From Danio rerio (Eukaryota; Chordata; Actinopteri; Cypriniformes; Danionidae), in assembly GCF_049306965.1 (NCBI RefSeq), contig NC_133191.1, forward strand, positions 16,241,001-16,305,000: DNA of 64,000 bases, written 5' to 3'. Positions 20,561 to 31,498 of the stretch are shown here, one piece after another. The notes under the pieces are model-generated. The model was not told the origin of the DNA and searched no databases. It worked only from the letters and a program-made list of their open reading frames with translations. A program made the position numbers and the translations under genes. How positions within the stretch are numbered: the first letter of the stretch is position 1; each line of letters starts with the position of its first letter.

Positions 20561-20621
20561 CGCTGTGATCCTTAAATATGTTGTTAAATGATCATTCTTC
20601 AAAATATGCTTGACTTGTCGT

Positions 20622-20945
20622 TTTGGGGCGATGCAGTAGTGGTGCGCTGGTTCGAACCTCAGCTCAGTTGGCGTTTCTGTGTGGAGTTTGCATGTTCTCC
20701 CTGCCTTCACGTGGGTTTCCTCCGGGTGCTTCGGTTTCCCCCAAACTCCAAAGACATGCAGTACAGGTGATTTTGGTAGGCTAAATTGTCCTTAGTATGT
20801 GTGTGTCGATGTTTCCCAGAGATGGGATGCGGCTGGAAGGGCATCCGCTGCGTAAAAAACTTGCTGGATAAGTTGGCGGTTCATTCCGCTGTGGCGAACC
20901 CGAATTAATAAAGGGACTAAGCCGACAAGAAAATGAATGAATAAA
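20622..20945 (+). mobile_element. DANA-type SINE
   Basis: The stretch carries the tRNA-derived and body blocks of the Danio DANA SINE: TGGTTCGAACC (B-box like), GTGTGGAGTTTGCATGTTCT, GGGTTTCCTCCGGGTGCT, GCTGGAAGGGCATCCGCTGC, and the 3' end AATAAAGGGACTAAGCCGA with an ATGAATGAAT-type tail. It is diverged at the 5' end. Confidence 0.9.
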
Positions 20946-21118
20946 TTGTCTGTAGTGTATGAGTGTATGGATGTGTGTGTGGATGTTTCCCAGAGATGGG
21001 TTGCAGCTGGAAGGGCATGAGCTGAGTAAAAACGAGCTGGATAAGTTGGCAGTTCAGTGGTGGCGACCCCGGATTAATAAAGACTAAACCGACAAGAAAA
21101 TTATTGAATGAAGTTGTC
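20946..21118 (+). mobile_element. DANA-type SINE, 3' half
   Basis: A second partial copy directly follows the first and starts in the SINE body. It repeats the GTTGCAGCTGGAAGGGCAT and AATAAAGACTAAACCGACAA blocks in the same orientation. This is a tandem duplication of the 3' part, or an insertion into the first copy's tail. Confidence 0.85.
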
Positions 21119-21284
21119 GTTTTTTTGTATAAAAATTGTTACAATGAAAGCTTGCTGGGTGACTTCTGTAAATCACGGTAAGAATGCGACACATTATAAT
21201 TTGTAGAAAACATAATGAGCTATTACTATTTTATTGTTCTGAAGCTTGAACCCCTTTTCTTTTATCTGAATATGTAGCCTAATC

Positions 21285-21410
21285 TGACTGGCCTCTTTAT
21301 TAGGTATGCCAACCACTTAATGCAGAATGACATTAGGCAATGACATATGGCAGCAGTTCAGAGCACTTAGCCATACAGATGTGGTCAAGACCATCTGTAG
21401 ATCAGTGAGG
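21285..21410. repeat. Fragment of a 'CCACTTTATTAGG' fish repeat
   Basis: The segment with CTCTTTATTAGGTATGCC and ATGGCAGCAGTTCAG resembles the interior of a dispersed fish element whose end also appears near 29242. It is only a fragment. Confidence 0.45.
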
Positions 21411-21774
21411 GGAACAAAGATTTTTTTAAAGGGTTAGTTCACCTCAAAATGGCGAATACACTGTTATTAATTATCTTATCGCAATTCCAATCCCGAGAGC
21501 TTCCTTGATCCATAGAACAGAAATTAAGATGTTTAGATGAAATTCGAGACCTCCTTTATTCTCCATTGACGGACACAGTCCAAATGTCCAGAAAAACAAC
21601 TGAAACAGTCAAAACATTTCACATTCAATGAGACTTCTGTGGTTCAAGTGTAATCATGCGAAGCTTCAAGAGCAAATTTGTGCACAAAAAAAACATTCAG
21701 AAACTGAATACCGTATGACCCTTTGGTTCGCGGTCACCTGTTTGTCTTGTTTGTATTCTTCTGCGTGGGATGCT

Positions 21775-21855
21775 CTCTCTCACACACACAGAGAGAGAGA
21801 GAGAACCAAGCGACGCATAGCACCGATCTGTCTCTCTCACACACACACAGCATTG
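21775..21855. repeat. Mixed (CA)n/(GA)n low-complexity tract
   Basis: Short runs of CACACA, GAGAGA and TCTCTC create several spurious open frames here. Confidence 0.8.
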
Positions 21856-22109
21856 CTCGCATGCTTGCTCACTCGGGAGCGATATTGTTAGACTGTGTGC
21901 CCGCTCCCTTTCAAGTTACACCAGGCTTACCGACTGCTGCCGCGACTTACTCTGAAATGTACTCCCTCACCGCAAGAAATGTGGTCGGCTCCCACGGTAC
22001 AGCAGTGGGAATGTAGACCTCTAGTTCATATTTACCACGTCTCCCTTCTCGTTCGGTCAAAACCAGAAATACTGCCAAACTGTAGGTTACTTGGTGCGCG
22101 ACTCGCCAC

Positions 22110-22320
22110 CTCACCTCTCCCTCTCTCCTCCACACTTTCCTGTGATGACAATCACGCATACGTATTTGTAGGCATTAAATAAACGATATTTAATATTGAA
22201 TACCTGTCTCCTATTTAAGTGCATTGTATTTTTATGACGATATAACGATATTGAAACTGACACCATTGCTATTTTTAGATCCCGCGGTATACCATATTAC
22301 CGTATTATCGCCCAAGCCTA
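22110..22320 (-). mobile_element. hAT-like right end, fragment
   Basis: The complement of the right end reads TAGGCTTGGGCGATAATACG and continues with GGTATACCGCGG. This is a typical terminus of a fish hAT-like family. A matching left end was not found upstream. Confidence 0.5.
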
Positions 22321-23745
22321 CTTTAAACTGATATGGAAGACATTGACAAATATTTTCCTTTTTTTGCCACAAAAGTGTTCTGGAGTTTGAAAGTCTCGAG
22401 ATGATTGCTTTCTTTGGAAGATGAGGGAGCTCTCAGATTTCATCTAAAATATTTTAAATTGTGTTTCGGATATGAACAAATGTCTCTGGGGATTAAAATT
22501 ACATTACGTTGAGCAATTAAAAACAGAATTTTAATTTTTGGGTTCACTTTTTAATGTTGTATTGGTATTGATGCTACTTTTTTTCTAATACTTAATCTAG
22601 CATGGCCTTCATAGTCACCATGTCTAAATACAGCAGAGCACCTTTAGGATGTGTTGAAAAAGGAGATTTGGAATCATTCAAAAAAAAGAAAAAAAAAGAA
22701 TGCTAAACAAATCTAAAAGCTGCAGTAATAATGTCACGCTCTAATGTGAAAATGTGTTGCACCTTGTTGAATGAATGCTATGAAACAATAAGGCAGTTTA
22801 ATTGCAAAAATGGTCCAACATTGATGAGCAATGTGTACTTTATAAAGTGTCCAAATTCAACATTTAATTTTACTTGGAAAAACACGGTTCTTTGGAGATT
22901 CGCAATGGACAATCATTCTCAATACATCAGGAAAAAAAATTATTCCCAATAAAAAATCTTCCAAAAAAATTTTAAATAAAGTCACATCTGAAAGAGGATG
23001 GTCATGGTTGTACAACGTAACAATGTGTGCAATGAATAATTGTAAGTCCTACAGCAGCACATGTGTGATACAGATTTGCATGTGTTTGTTCTGGTTAACA
23101 GATTTTTTTTTTTTTACATAATTTTACTCCAAATTCACTTGGCATCATTAATCAAGTGTGTGAAAGAACTTCTTTTAGTGAATAAATGTAATTTAACAGA
23201 ATAAGAAAGAAATCACAATAAGTTATAGTTTTCTACAAGTCTATGTTGATTAGCAATGTATCTTAAATACACTTTATTCTGACAAAAAAAAAAACACCAT
23301 GATGGCATGAAGAACTCAGATATTCAATGTTTTCCAACAATCTTGTGTTTATATTGTCATATTTGTTATTGTGCAGCGCTGCCCTCTATCTGCCAGTGTG
23401 TAAACTCATGATCATACTCTTAAAACCAGAGGAAAATTAAAAGTATTCACATTTTGCACTGGTGGATCATAACCAGATTTAATGTAGTGCTTCAAATGCC
23501 ATAAGAAACCAGAGCATGTGACAAAGAAAAGGAAAGCATGCAATGTACAGAAAACTCAAAACAGCTGTTCATGACCATAGCCCTAAAAACAATTGTGCAA
23601 AAATATGGCTTTTTAATGTCATTCTCCTTCATGTAGTACCACTATCAGGACCTCCTGATGGCAAAGGCGAAAAGACTATCTTTTTAAAAGTGGTAAGATT
23701 GTTGAGCTGCACAAGTAAGGACGTTCATCACTGCCGAGATTGGAT
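22321..23745. other. Intergenic, AT-rich, nothing recognised
   Basis: No gene, RNA gene or complete repeat is seen. Small open frames near 22731 and 23543 show no recognisable features. Confidence 0.4.
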
Positions 23746-23749
23746 GAAG

Positions 23750-23962
23750 TAATTTTAAGAAAACCCTGGGTATCAAGGCTTGTATGCCTTAATATAACAT
23801 AAATAATGACCCTTTTTGAAATATGCAAGGAAAAAACACTACCTATTTACTTTTTTTTATTTTCAGTATAGCCATCAACCCTATTTTTGATGACGTAACC
23901 TGGGGATATATTTTCATAATAATAAAGGATACGAGTCTTGATACCCAGGGTTATCTTTAAAA
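23750..23962. mobile_element. Short MITE with long inverted repeats
   Basis: AACCCTGGGTATCAAG at the left is matched perfectly in inverted orientation at the right (CTTGATACCCAGGGTT). The match extends outward imperfectly through an ATTTTAAGA/ATTTTAAAGAT segment. The element is about 0.2 kb and has no coding content. Confidence 0.7.
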
Positions 23963-23965
23963 TAT

Positions 23966-24155
23966 CCTGAGAGTTCAACTACGTTCCTGGAGGGCCACAA
24001 GCACTGCATGTCTTCTTTGTTTGTCACACCTATTACAGGTCTTTCAGTCTCTGATGAGCTGATGATCTGAATCAGATGTGTTTGGTTAAGGAGACATGGC
24101 AAATGTGCAGAGCTGGTGGTCCACAAGGAAATTGGTTGAGAAACACTGATCTAGA
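23966..24155. mobile_element. Small hAT-like MITE, imperfect ends
   Basis: The left part has TTCCTGGAGGGCCACAAG and the right end TGAGAAACACTG. This is the style of the dispersed element that is intact at 29940-30130. No clear target-site duplication was found. Confidence 0.5.
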
Positions 24156-25366
24156 CTGAGTCAGAGGATCAGATGGGATGTCAATCATGACACAGTCTGA
24201 TCATCGACCCAGATTAAGGCCCTTTTGATGTTAACTGCAGTACAATGACCTTAAAACTGCATCTGTGCAAGAAGAGATTAAATGTCGTCGAATGCCACGT
24301 CTCCTCACGCACCACAAATTTGCCAATTTGGAAGCGAGATAGCACCAAATATGGAACACTGAACAATAGTTTTATTCTCTATAGTATTTTATAGATTGAA
24401 TGCTCTCTCTCTGTCACTTGCTTCTTGTTTTGACATTTTGTAGTACTTACAACCTGGTTACGGTACACCAATCCACCAGACACAATATAAGTATTTGTAA
24501 TTTTTCTTCTGGTCATAAGATGCCTATTACCAGAATGTATGAAAAAACGTGTGCTAAAAAATAGTGGTTTAAAAAGTAAAATATAATACAGACTTTTTTT
24601 CCCATCTTCCTTTGGATACATATATCTTCACTCGATGAACAGAAAGGCAGAGAATTATGGAGAACATAATTTATTCATAAACATATTCTCTTATACTTGT
24701 TTCAAGCATATTCCAAACACAATTTACTCAACCTCGAGTGGTTTAAACCTTTATGAATTTCTTCCTTCTGTACTTATTGACCCATAATCATGGACTTTAA
24801 TTGTATTGTATTTGTTTTTCCTGCTATGTCAATGGTTACAGGCTTCCAACTTTCTTCAAAAGATCTTTTTGGATGTTTAACAGAAGAAAGAACTCAAAGG
24901 TTTAAATCATTTGAGGTTAAGTAAACAGTGAGTAAATTTGGGTAAACTATCCCTTTAAGAGACTACTCCTTTTTGCAACTGGATATTAATACAAAATATG
25001 CACAACATTGTGAAAATCAATTAAGCAGAGAATCAAGTGAAAGACAATTCTTTACTGAGTGTAATGGATTCAAAGAGCTAATACACCACACTGTGATATA
25101 AATATTGCCTTTGACCAAATGTGCAAATAGTGGAGGAGGATCCTTGCACAAGATCCAGAGTTTATCATCAAACATTTTTGAAGTAATCTCTAATACTGAA
25201 AAGCTTTAGTACTGTAACAAATACTTCCGTACTCCAATCCCATCCACAACATTGACATACATGTCACACATACTCATATCAAGAAGAAAGATGTATTTAA
25301 GGTGATGCACTAGGAAAAATGGAAAAATAACTTGAGTAAAAATTTTACAACTGCCCTGAAGTTAAG
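24156..25366. other. Intergenic, nothing recognised
   Basis: AT-rich sequence. A GTAAACTATCCCTTTAAG motif near 24940-24960 is one end of a dispersed fish element whose other end (GGGTTAGTTCACC) occurs at 21430. The two are too far apart and too diverged to pair with confidence. Confidence 0.35.
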
Positions 25367-25827
25367 ACAGTTGAGTTTTACCATTTTTAGATCCATTCAA
25401 CTGATCTAGCGGAAAAAAAAAAAAAAACATTTAGCCTAGCTTAGCATAGATCATTGAAATGGATTAGACCATTGGCATCTTGCTTAAAAATTAATAAAAA
25501 AATAATTTTCATATTTAAAACTCGACTAGGCTGTAGTTTCTGGTAGAATATGGCTGGACACTATTTTAGTTGCAGCGTAATATTGCACCTACTGCAGTCA
25601 TGGTATGGCCTTGATTATTACATCTGAACAAGTTCCTAGCCATATCGGCTGAAAGAATAGCATCTGTCAAGTCTTAATGCGCAATGTAATTACAGAAGAG
25701 TCAAGCTTTAAAATAGGAAAATTGTTTGGCGAGACGCTAACAGCTTAAACTAATTCAATTATATATGCTTATCTAAAAGTGCCTGGAGATCGGCTGAATG
25801 GATTCAAAAATAGTAAAACTCAACTGT
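25367..25827. mobile_element. 0.46-kb MITE with TIRs of about 40 bp
   Basis: The left end ACAGTTGAGTTTTACCAT and following ATCCATTCAACTGATC pair with the complement of the right end, ACAGTTGAGTTTTACTAT and ATCCATTCAGCCGATC. There is no open frame of note. The superfamily is not determined; no clear target-site duplication was read. Confidence 0.75.
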
Positions 25828-26558
25828 TTAACCATACCATATCAGTCAACTAAAAAAAATGGAGAGTTCCTTTAAAAAACCTCTTTGTTACCGATCAGAT
25901 TTAATAATTGTCAAAGTGATAGTTCTATTTTGCTTGCAAACAGCATTTGCTTTTATAATATCTTGTCCAAAAGGAAAATATTCCAGTGTGATTCGATAAA
26001 GCCTTACACAGACATATGAACTTGCTAGAAATAGGTCAGTGGTTTAAGGTGCACATCACTTCAGTCTTTAACACTTCAAGCCCACTTCAAGCTACACCGT
26101 GAACTTTAACACATCAAATGAATAAAGCAGTGTATCAACACAACATATACAATATTTAGCAAGGTTCAAAAGCCTGAGTCTGACATCAAACCTGTCCGAT
26201 GGTTAGAAACAATAATAGAAATTCCAACTGTCTGGAGAAAACAAACCATGTTCAGAAATTGAGAAAATGACTTTTTCATTTTAAAAATAATACTTGTCTT
26301 TACAAAACCTCAATTTTTATTGTGAAGCTTAAGGCGGTTTTATACCATTTATAACTTTAACTTGTAAACTCAAGTGATTTTGAAGACGTCCCACTTTGGT
26401 CACCATTTTTGAGTAATTTAAAAGAACAAAAAACAAAACAATAAAAATTTTCCAATTTAGTCAGACCTATGAAAAAAAAAAAGTCAATAAGTGGAACCAT
26501 TATTATGTAAAATACTCATATTCTTGTATTGGTTGTAATATTAGTTTGGTGAGGGCAC
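25828..26558 (-). other. Probable 3' flank/3' UTR of the c8orf88 gene
   Basis: Sequence downstream of the c8orf88 stop codon on the minus strand. No coding exon or repeat was recognised, and no polyadenylation site was fixed. Confidence 0.35.
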
Positions 26559-27668
26559 TTACAAGTGTTTGTAGTTGTTGTTGTTGTAACTGGTGGAGAA
26601 GTATCTGGGCAGGTCACTGGGTCTCTAGTTTAAGTGAAAAAATGATAATTGGAACAAGATTTGCCATATATTTTCATTATACCACACCTGTAGTCGTCTT
26701 CTGACAAATCTGTGTTTAATAAACTCTAAAATTAAAATAAACAATTCAATCAAATTTGGAAAGAACTTACTCCATTCTTCAAAACAACTGGATGATCTGG
26801 TAAAAACTCAGGTTTCTCCTTAGACATTGGACTGTTTGCCATCTTAACTAGGAAATCCCTAGTGTAGCAAATTCTTTCAACTACAAAAAAAAAATATATA
26901 GATACAAACAGCAATGCATTACACTTGTGGGATCGTTTTGACAATCTAAATTTAAATTAAGAAAAATAAAAAAGTATGCATTTTTAGCAACACTTTTGCA
27001 AGACAACTGTGTTTTGGGGCTTTAAAAAAACAAAAAGATGAAAGCAGGTTAAGTTCAGAGCGTTTTTGCTATTGGCTGCGTACATATTCTGAGTGTTAGC
27101 ACTGTTTTTTTAGAACTGAAAACTGAGGGTGTATGCTTACATGTGCTTAAACTTACCCAGGTATTCAACCCAGCTATCTATTTATCTTCAACACAGCTGA
27201 TAATGGTGTTCACATGCTTAACAGATATAACTGGGATTGGCTCCACGACTATCATTATTTTGCTCCCTGTATATGCTCCTACACTTATAAATCCACAATG
27301 CAAGGTAAAACCATTGCGGTAAATGATCCAACAAATAAAACTTTTACAAAAAGCTGATATTTTGTAGTCTAAACCCAGCATTACAAAATGTATTCTGAGA
27401 CAGTTACTTACCTTTCTTCTTTTGTTGGGTCTCGGTGCTTTTAAGGTGCAGGATTTCATAGAAATTCTCCACTGTAATAATGTTGTCCTGTTAAAAGTAA
27501 AACAGTTATCAGACAAAAAAAAAACATCCAGCATCAACAATTAAATTCCAAAGGATGAAAATATCATCTCAGAACAATAAAATTATTCTTACGGGTTTTT
27601 CTATTGGTCTAGTCTCAGCATAGCTTTGAGGAACTATTATTGAAATGTCCAAAGAAAGATACAAACAC

Positions 27669-27703
<35 letters not shown>

Positions 27704-28805
27704 CACACAAAAATTAACAAAACTGACATTAAATGAAATTGCATTTTCAATGATTAAACCTTGTGTGAATGTTCAAATTGTGTACCTTGATTCAAGCGGA
27801 AACGGCGCAGTGGTCTCGCCGGTTCCAGGTGTCTGACTATCCTTTTTGACACATCCATTTTTCTAAGTCAGGGTAAACATTGCAGCACACGTGTGAGCCA
27901 ACATTTATGAAGTAACAAACACATGTCTTCATTTCTTCATGCACGTCTTCAGCAACACACTTTTATAATCAGATTAAATTATTTTCATCTAAAATCTTGT
28001 AAATTACAAAAATAAGCTTCATATTCATATACATATTCAGATTATCGTTAATATTTAATGCTCAGTTAAAATTGAATTATTTGTTATTTGTGGTTCTTCA
28101 TTTAAATTTCATACGTTTGTAAAGTCAGGTATAACGTTACATGTTATGTATATGAACATTTTCGGATGACCATAAAGATTTAAGTAAAAAGTGATTATTT
28201 ATAGCACAGCAACAGACCGTCTCGGTTATCAGTTAACTTACTTAACTGTTAAGATGGTAACGTAGCTATACAATACCATCCTGTCACACAAATAAAAGAT
28301 AAACTTTCCACTGCATTTTAACTGAGGTAGATGCTCGCCAGTCTTAGACAGGTGATGCTATTAAATCTGTAACGTTAGCCTAACTTACTCAAATATTTTT
28401 ATATACAAATATAATAATAATCGGAGTTATTTTTCATATTTAACACGACGCTTGAGTCAGGTGAAATTATCTAAAGTCCAGCTGAATCAAAGCAAAAAAA
28501 CAAAGAACCACACAACCCGATGTTAAAAATGTGAAATATAACGTTACTTAGCTGATATGAACTTAATCATCTGACTCAACCGGCATCATCATCATCGGTG
28601 CTAACTGCTAGCCACGATGACTGCGAACTTTTCCTTTCAGAGTGTAATTTTGTTTACCGCATAAAGTCTTCACGACAGACAAAAAGTAACTCAGAAGAAT
28701 GTAACAAATAAAAAAAGTCGAAAATCTGCAATTAAGTGTAATGTAGACAACTTACATGTGCTCAAAGCTCCAAGCTTCATTCACCGCGTCCTCTGCCTCT
28801 GTCAT
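26559..28805 (-). CDS. c8orf88: C8orf88 orthologue, 4E-BP-like eIF4E-binding protein, six exons
   Basis: Exons: 28756-28805, 27786-27862, 27593-27633, 27412-27487, 26771-26880 and 26559-26624. All splice sites are GT/AG and the phases agree, giving 420 nt and 139 residues. The match to human C8orf88 is from recall: RICYTRDFL with FLPDHPVVL here against RIKYSRDFL with FLPDHPIVL, and LEPARPL against LQPARPV. Residues 87-93 (YTRDFLV) form a Y-x4-L-hydrophobic eIF4E-binding motif. The wider block (R-I-x-Y-x-R-x-F-L, NSP, then LP-x2-P-x-V) also resembles 4E-BP1-3, which block eIF4E-eIF4G assembly. That function is inferred, not shown. The human start aligns with the internal Met at 27856-27858 (MDVSKR), so the 17 residues before it may be a fish extension or upstream sequence. 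The C-terminus (NNNNYKHL) differs from the human one. No break is seen. Confidence 0.85.
27665..27709. repeat. (AC)n microsatellite
   Basis: Two AC runs separated by one interruption, in intron 2 of the c8orf88 gene. Confidence 0.95.
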
Positions 28806-29237
28806 TTTTAAACAAAATCATTCCGCCTGAGCTCGTGACTCTTCATCTGTGTGTCCGTTATCCCTTTGCTTGACCTCTCCCATTATCACTTACACATATC
28901 TAAAATATTTTTCCGCTCATTGGAACTGGTTATTCACTATATTATTGTGTATTGTATGAATATTAACTTCTTAAATTGCAGATCACCAACAGAAGAGGCT
29001 TGGCCTATTTTTCTTTTATTTAACGTTAAGCATGCGTCAATATTGCATGTGTGTGTGTGTATGTATGTGTGTGTGTGTGTGTATATCTTGTAAAGGTATT
29101 TTGTAAAATGTAAAATACTGTATTTCTTATACATGTTGTATGTTGCAGTTTATTTGATAGACTTAAAATGTAGGTATTTGGTATTTTATTTTAAAATACA
29201 TATGCAATGTATTTTTGCCCAAGCCTGTGTAAGTTAT
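28806..29237. promoter_or_regulatory. c8orf88 upstream region
   Basis: Sequence upstream of the longest c8orf88 start. No core promoter motif was identified. It includes a (GT)n run at about 29048-29084. If translation starts in exon 2 instead, exon 1 would be 5' UTR and this region still its promoter side. Confidence 0.3.
29048..29084. repeat. (GT)n microsatellite
   Basis: Interrupted GT repeat (TGTGTGTGTATGTATGTGTG type). Confidence 0.93.
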
Positions 29238-29241
29238 ACAC

Positions 29242-29270
29242 TCACCGGCCACTTTATTAGGTACTCCCTT
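29242..29270. repeat. Terminus of a 'CACCGGCCACTTTATTAGG' repeat
   Basis: CACCGGCCACTTTATTAGG followed by TACTCC is a well-known dispersed fish repeat end. Only this end is present here. Confidence 0.5.
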
Positions 29271-29693
29271 TTTCAGGGGCGCCCCCAAGGGTAAACTCTG
29301 GTCACCCCTTCTCACCCCTTTGGCCACCCCAATATGAGTTTGCTGTTGATATTATTAATTGAAATGTACTTACGTAAATTCACAATATTTCAATAAATAA
29401 ATAAATAGCAGCCACTGTTGTGGATTGATTCGTGCCACTGACGTAGCTGATTCACTGCCCCTCCCCCTCCCCAGTCGTCGTTGACAGAACGCACACACCT
29501 TCAATAGACAGCAATGGCAAGAAGCTCTATTAATATTATCATGGGTCAAAAAGGAATATAAATGATATAAATACGGTCTGTATAGTGAGAGTATGTGTAT
29601 GTAGTAATTGCTTTTGTTCAGTTGTTTGTTTTATTAATTAATTTTTATTCATTTTAGAAATGGCATATACAGTATGTTGTACAATAAAAGTTA

Positions 29694-29700
<7 letters not shown>
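29271..29700. other. Intergenic, unassigned
   Basis: Begins with CAGGGGCGCCCCCAAGGG, which could be the end of an hAT-like element, but no partner with a matching duplication was found. No gene is recognised. Confidence 0.3.

Positions 29701-29747
<47 letters not shown>
29701..29747. repeat. (TA)n microsatellite
   Basis: About 23 TA units. Confidence 0.96.
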
Positions 29748-29752
<5 letters not shown>

Positions 29753-29939
29753 AAAAGTGAAAGTGTGTATATATGAAAAATGCTGTCTATGTCACAGATG
29801 CTCCATCGAGATGTGCACCAGCAATTTGTTCTTTTGAACTCTGATATGTTAACCATATTGTTATGTGCATCGCTATATTTTAAGCAAAACTGTGCTATTA
29901 CTCTGCTAATTAAACCTTCACACTCTGCTCTCACTAGTG

Positions 29940-30130
29940 CAGGGGTCACCAATCCTGGTCCTGGAGGGCCAGTGACCCTGCAGTGTTTAGCTCCAACTTT
30001 CCTCAACACACCTGCCTGGGTGTTTCAAGTATACCTAAGACAACGAATAGCTGGTTTAGATGTGTTTGATTAGGGTTGGAGATAAATTCTGCAGGACACC
30101 GGCCTCCAGGAACAAGTTTGATGACCCCTG
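29940..30130. mobile_element. 191-bp hAT-like MITE with exact TSD
   Basis: The left end CAGGGGTCACCAATCCTGG pairs with the complement of the right end, CAGGGGTCATCAAACTTG. The element is flanked by an exact 8-bp duplication, CACTAGTG (29932-29939 and 30131-30138). This is the best-preserved copy here of a short element whose relatives lie near 1868, 23966, 31502 and 31793. Confidence 0.9.
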
Positions 30131-30138
30131 CACTAGTG

Positions 30139-31045
30139 GAATTTGCAATCAATGAAGAGATTGGCCACCAGGCTTGTCAAATTTTGTCATGAACCTCCAA
30201 CACTTAATTGGCCAGTGTTTCAGTTTCGTTGTCTAACCCCTGTATGTATATCTACAAATATGTCCTGTCCTATATAATAAATAAATATAAAACACTTCAA
30301 CTGTTGTTTTTTGTAATACTGGCATATATGGGCAACATTTTAATTAAATTGTCACCTTGGAATTATAAGGTTCTATCTGCATTCTGAATGACTTTAAGAT
30401 ATTGAGCTTTAAAGTTTTTGCATTCCATATAGCAAACAGTATGTGTGTAACATTTGTTTTAAATAAAATGTCTTAAAATGTAAACAACTCATAAAAACAA
30501 TCCCATAATGTATATAAGTTGTCATTTTATAAGAATATTTTTAATAACTCAATTTTGACAAAAAGGTGAGATAGAACCTTATAATTCTATAAGGTGACGC
30601 AATGTAATTAAAAAAAATTATGAATAAGTACTTTTATTTTCACTTGCAATAACGTTTACATGGTATAATAGAGCTACAAATTAGTTTAGCACATTTTTAT
30701 GTCTTTATCCAAACAAATCACAATACACATCCTGTTATCCAATGAACGGTGCACATCGAACAAGATCAGAAACAAGTCGAGAAACTGTTTGTTTTTTGTT
30801 TTTTTTAGCCTATTCATTTTTTTTTTCTGCTTAGTCCCTTTTTTGATCAGGGGTCTCCACAGCAGAAGGAACAGCCAAAGGGATAGTCCACTCAAAATGA
30901 AAATGTGTTAATTTACTCTCAGGCCATCCAAGATGTAGACTTTTTTTCTTCAGCAGAACATTAACAGCTGTGTGAGTATGCCCTAAAGAAGATTTCTAGT
31001 TGAAACCATTGTCCTCTGCTTGCCATATAATTTAAGCCAATGGGT
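30139..31045. other. Intergenic, nothing recognised
   Basis: Near 30836-30872 a fragment (TTGATCAGGGGTCTCCACAG) may be part of a DANA SINE 3' region. Around 30880-31040 the AGGGATAGTCCACTCAAAATG motif marks a dispersed fish element, into which the next element seems to have inserted. Confidence 0.35.
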
Positions 31046-31053
31046 GCCATCAC

Positions 31054-31472
31054 TAGGGCCAGATGGAATCTGTGGACTTTTTTTGTTCTTTCTGCGCAGA
31101 AGTTTGTTAAAAATCTGCGAATTTATGCGGAATGATTTTGGGAGAATCATAACTAAAACTTTAATATGTGAAATAAAAAAGAAAAACCTTTTTAACTTTT
31201 ATTTAATGTTTACAATGCAAATCCAATTAGATCCACTTTATTTGGTAAACAAAGCAAGTCTCTCATATATCAACCAAAGGACAAAAAATATGATGTCACA
31301 AACTGTATTGTAAATACATCATATAAATATTTTCATATTAGTTAATAATATTACTGAAATTAATTTAAAAACTGAATATAAATGTACACACATTTACACT
31401 AGTAAATAAACAGAATCAACGATGGGCTACAAATCTGCAGAAGTCTGCGCACACAGATTCCGTGTGGGCCTA
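31054..31472. mobile_element. 419-bp hAT-like MITE with exact TSD
   Basis: The left end TAGGGCCAGATGGAATCTG pairs with the complement of the right end, TAGGCCCACACGGAATCTG. It is flanked by an exact 8-bp duplication, GCCATCAC (31046-31053 and 31473-31480). No coding content. Confidence 0.92.
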
Positions 31473-31498
31473 GCCATCACATTGAGGGTGTACTCACA

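Noticed and set aside
20622-20700. tRNA-like B-box sequence
   Set aside because: It belongs to the tRNA-derived head of a DANA-type SINE, which is diverged. It is not a functional tRNA gene.
21628-22182. Three overlapping plus-strand frames of 87-97 codons and an antisense one
   Set aside because: They lie over CA/GA low-complexity sequence and a hAT-like fragment, with no recognisable protein.
27178-27540. 120-codon minus-strand frame over a c8orf88 exon
   Set aside because: It uses the wrong frame for that exon. The splice phases of both neighbouring exons require the frame reading DNIITVENFYEIL.
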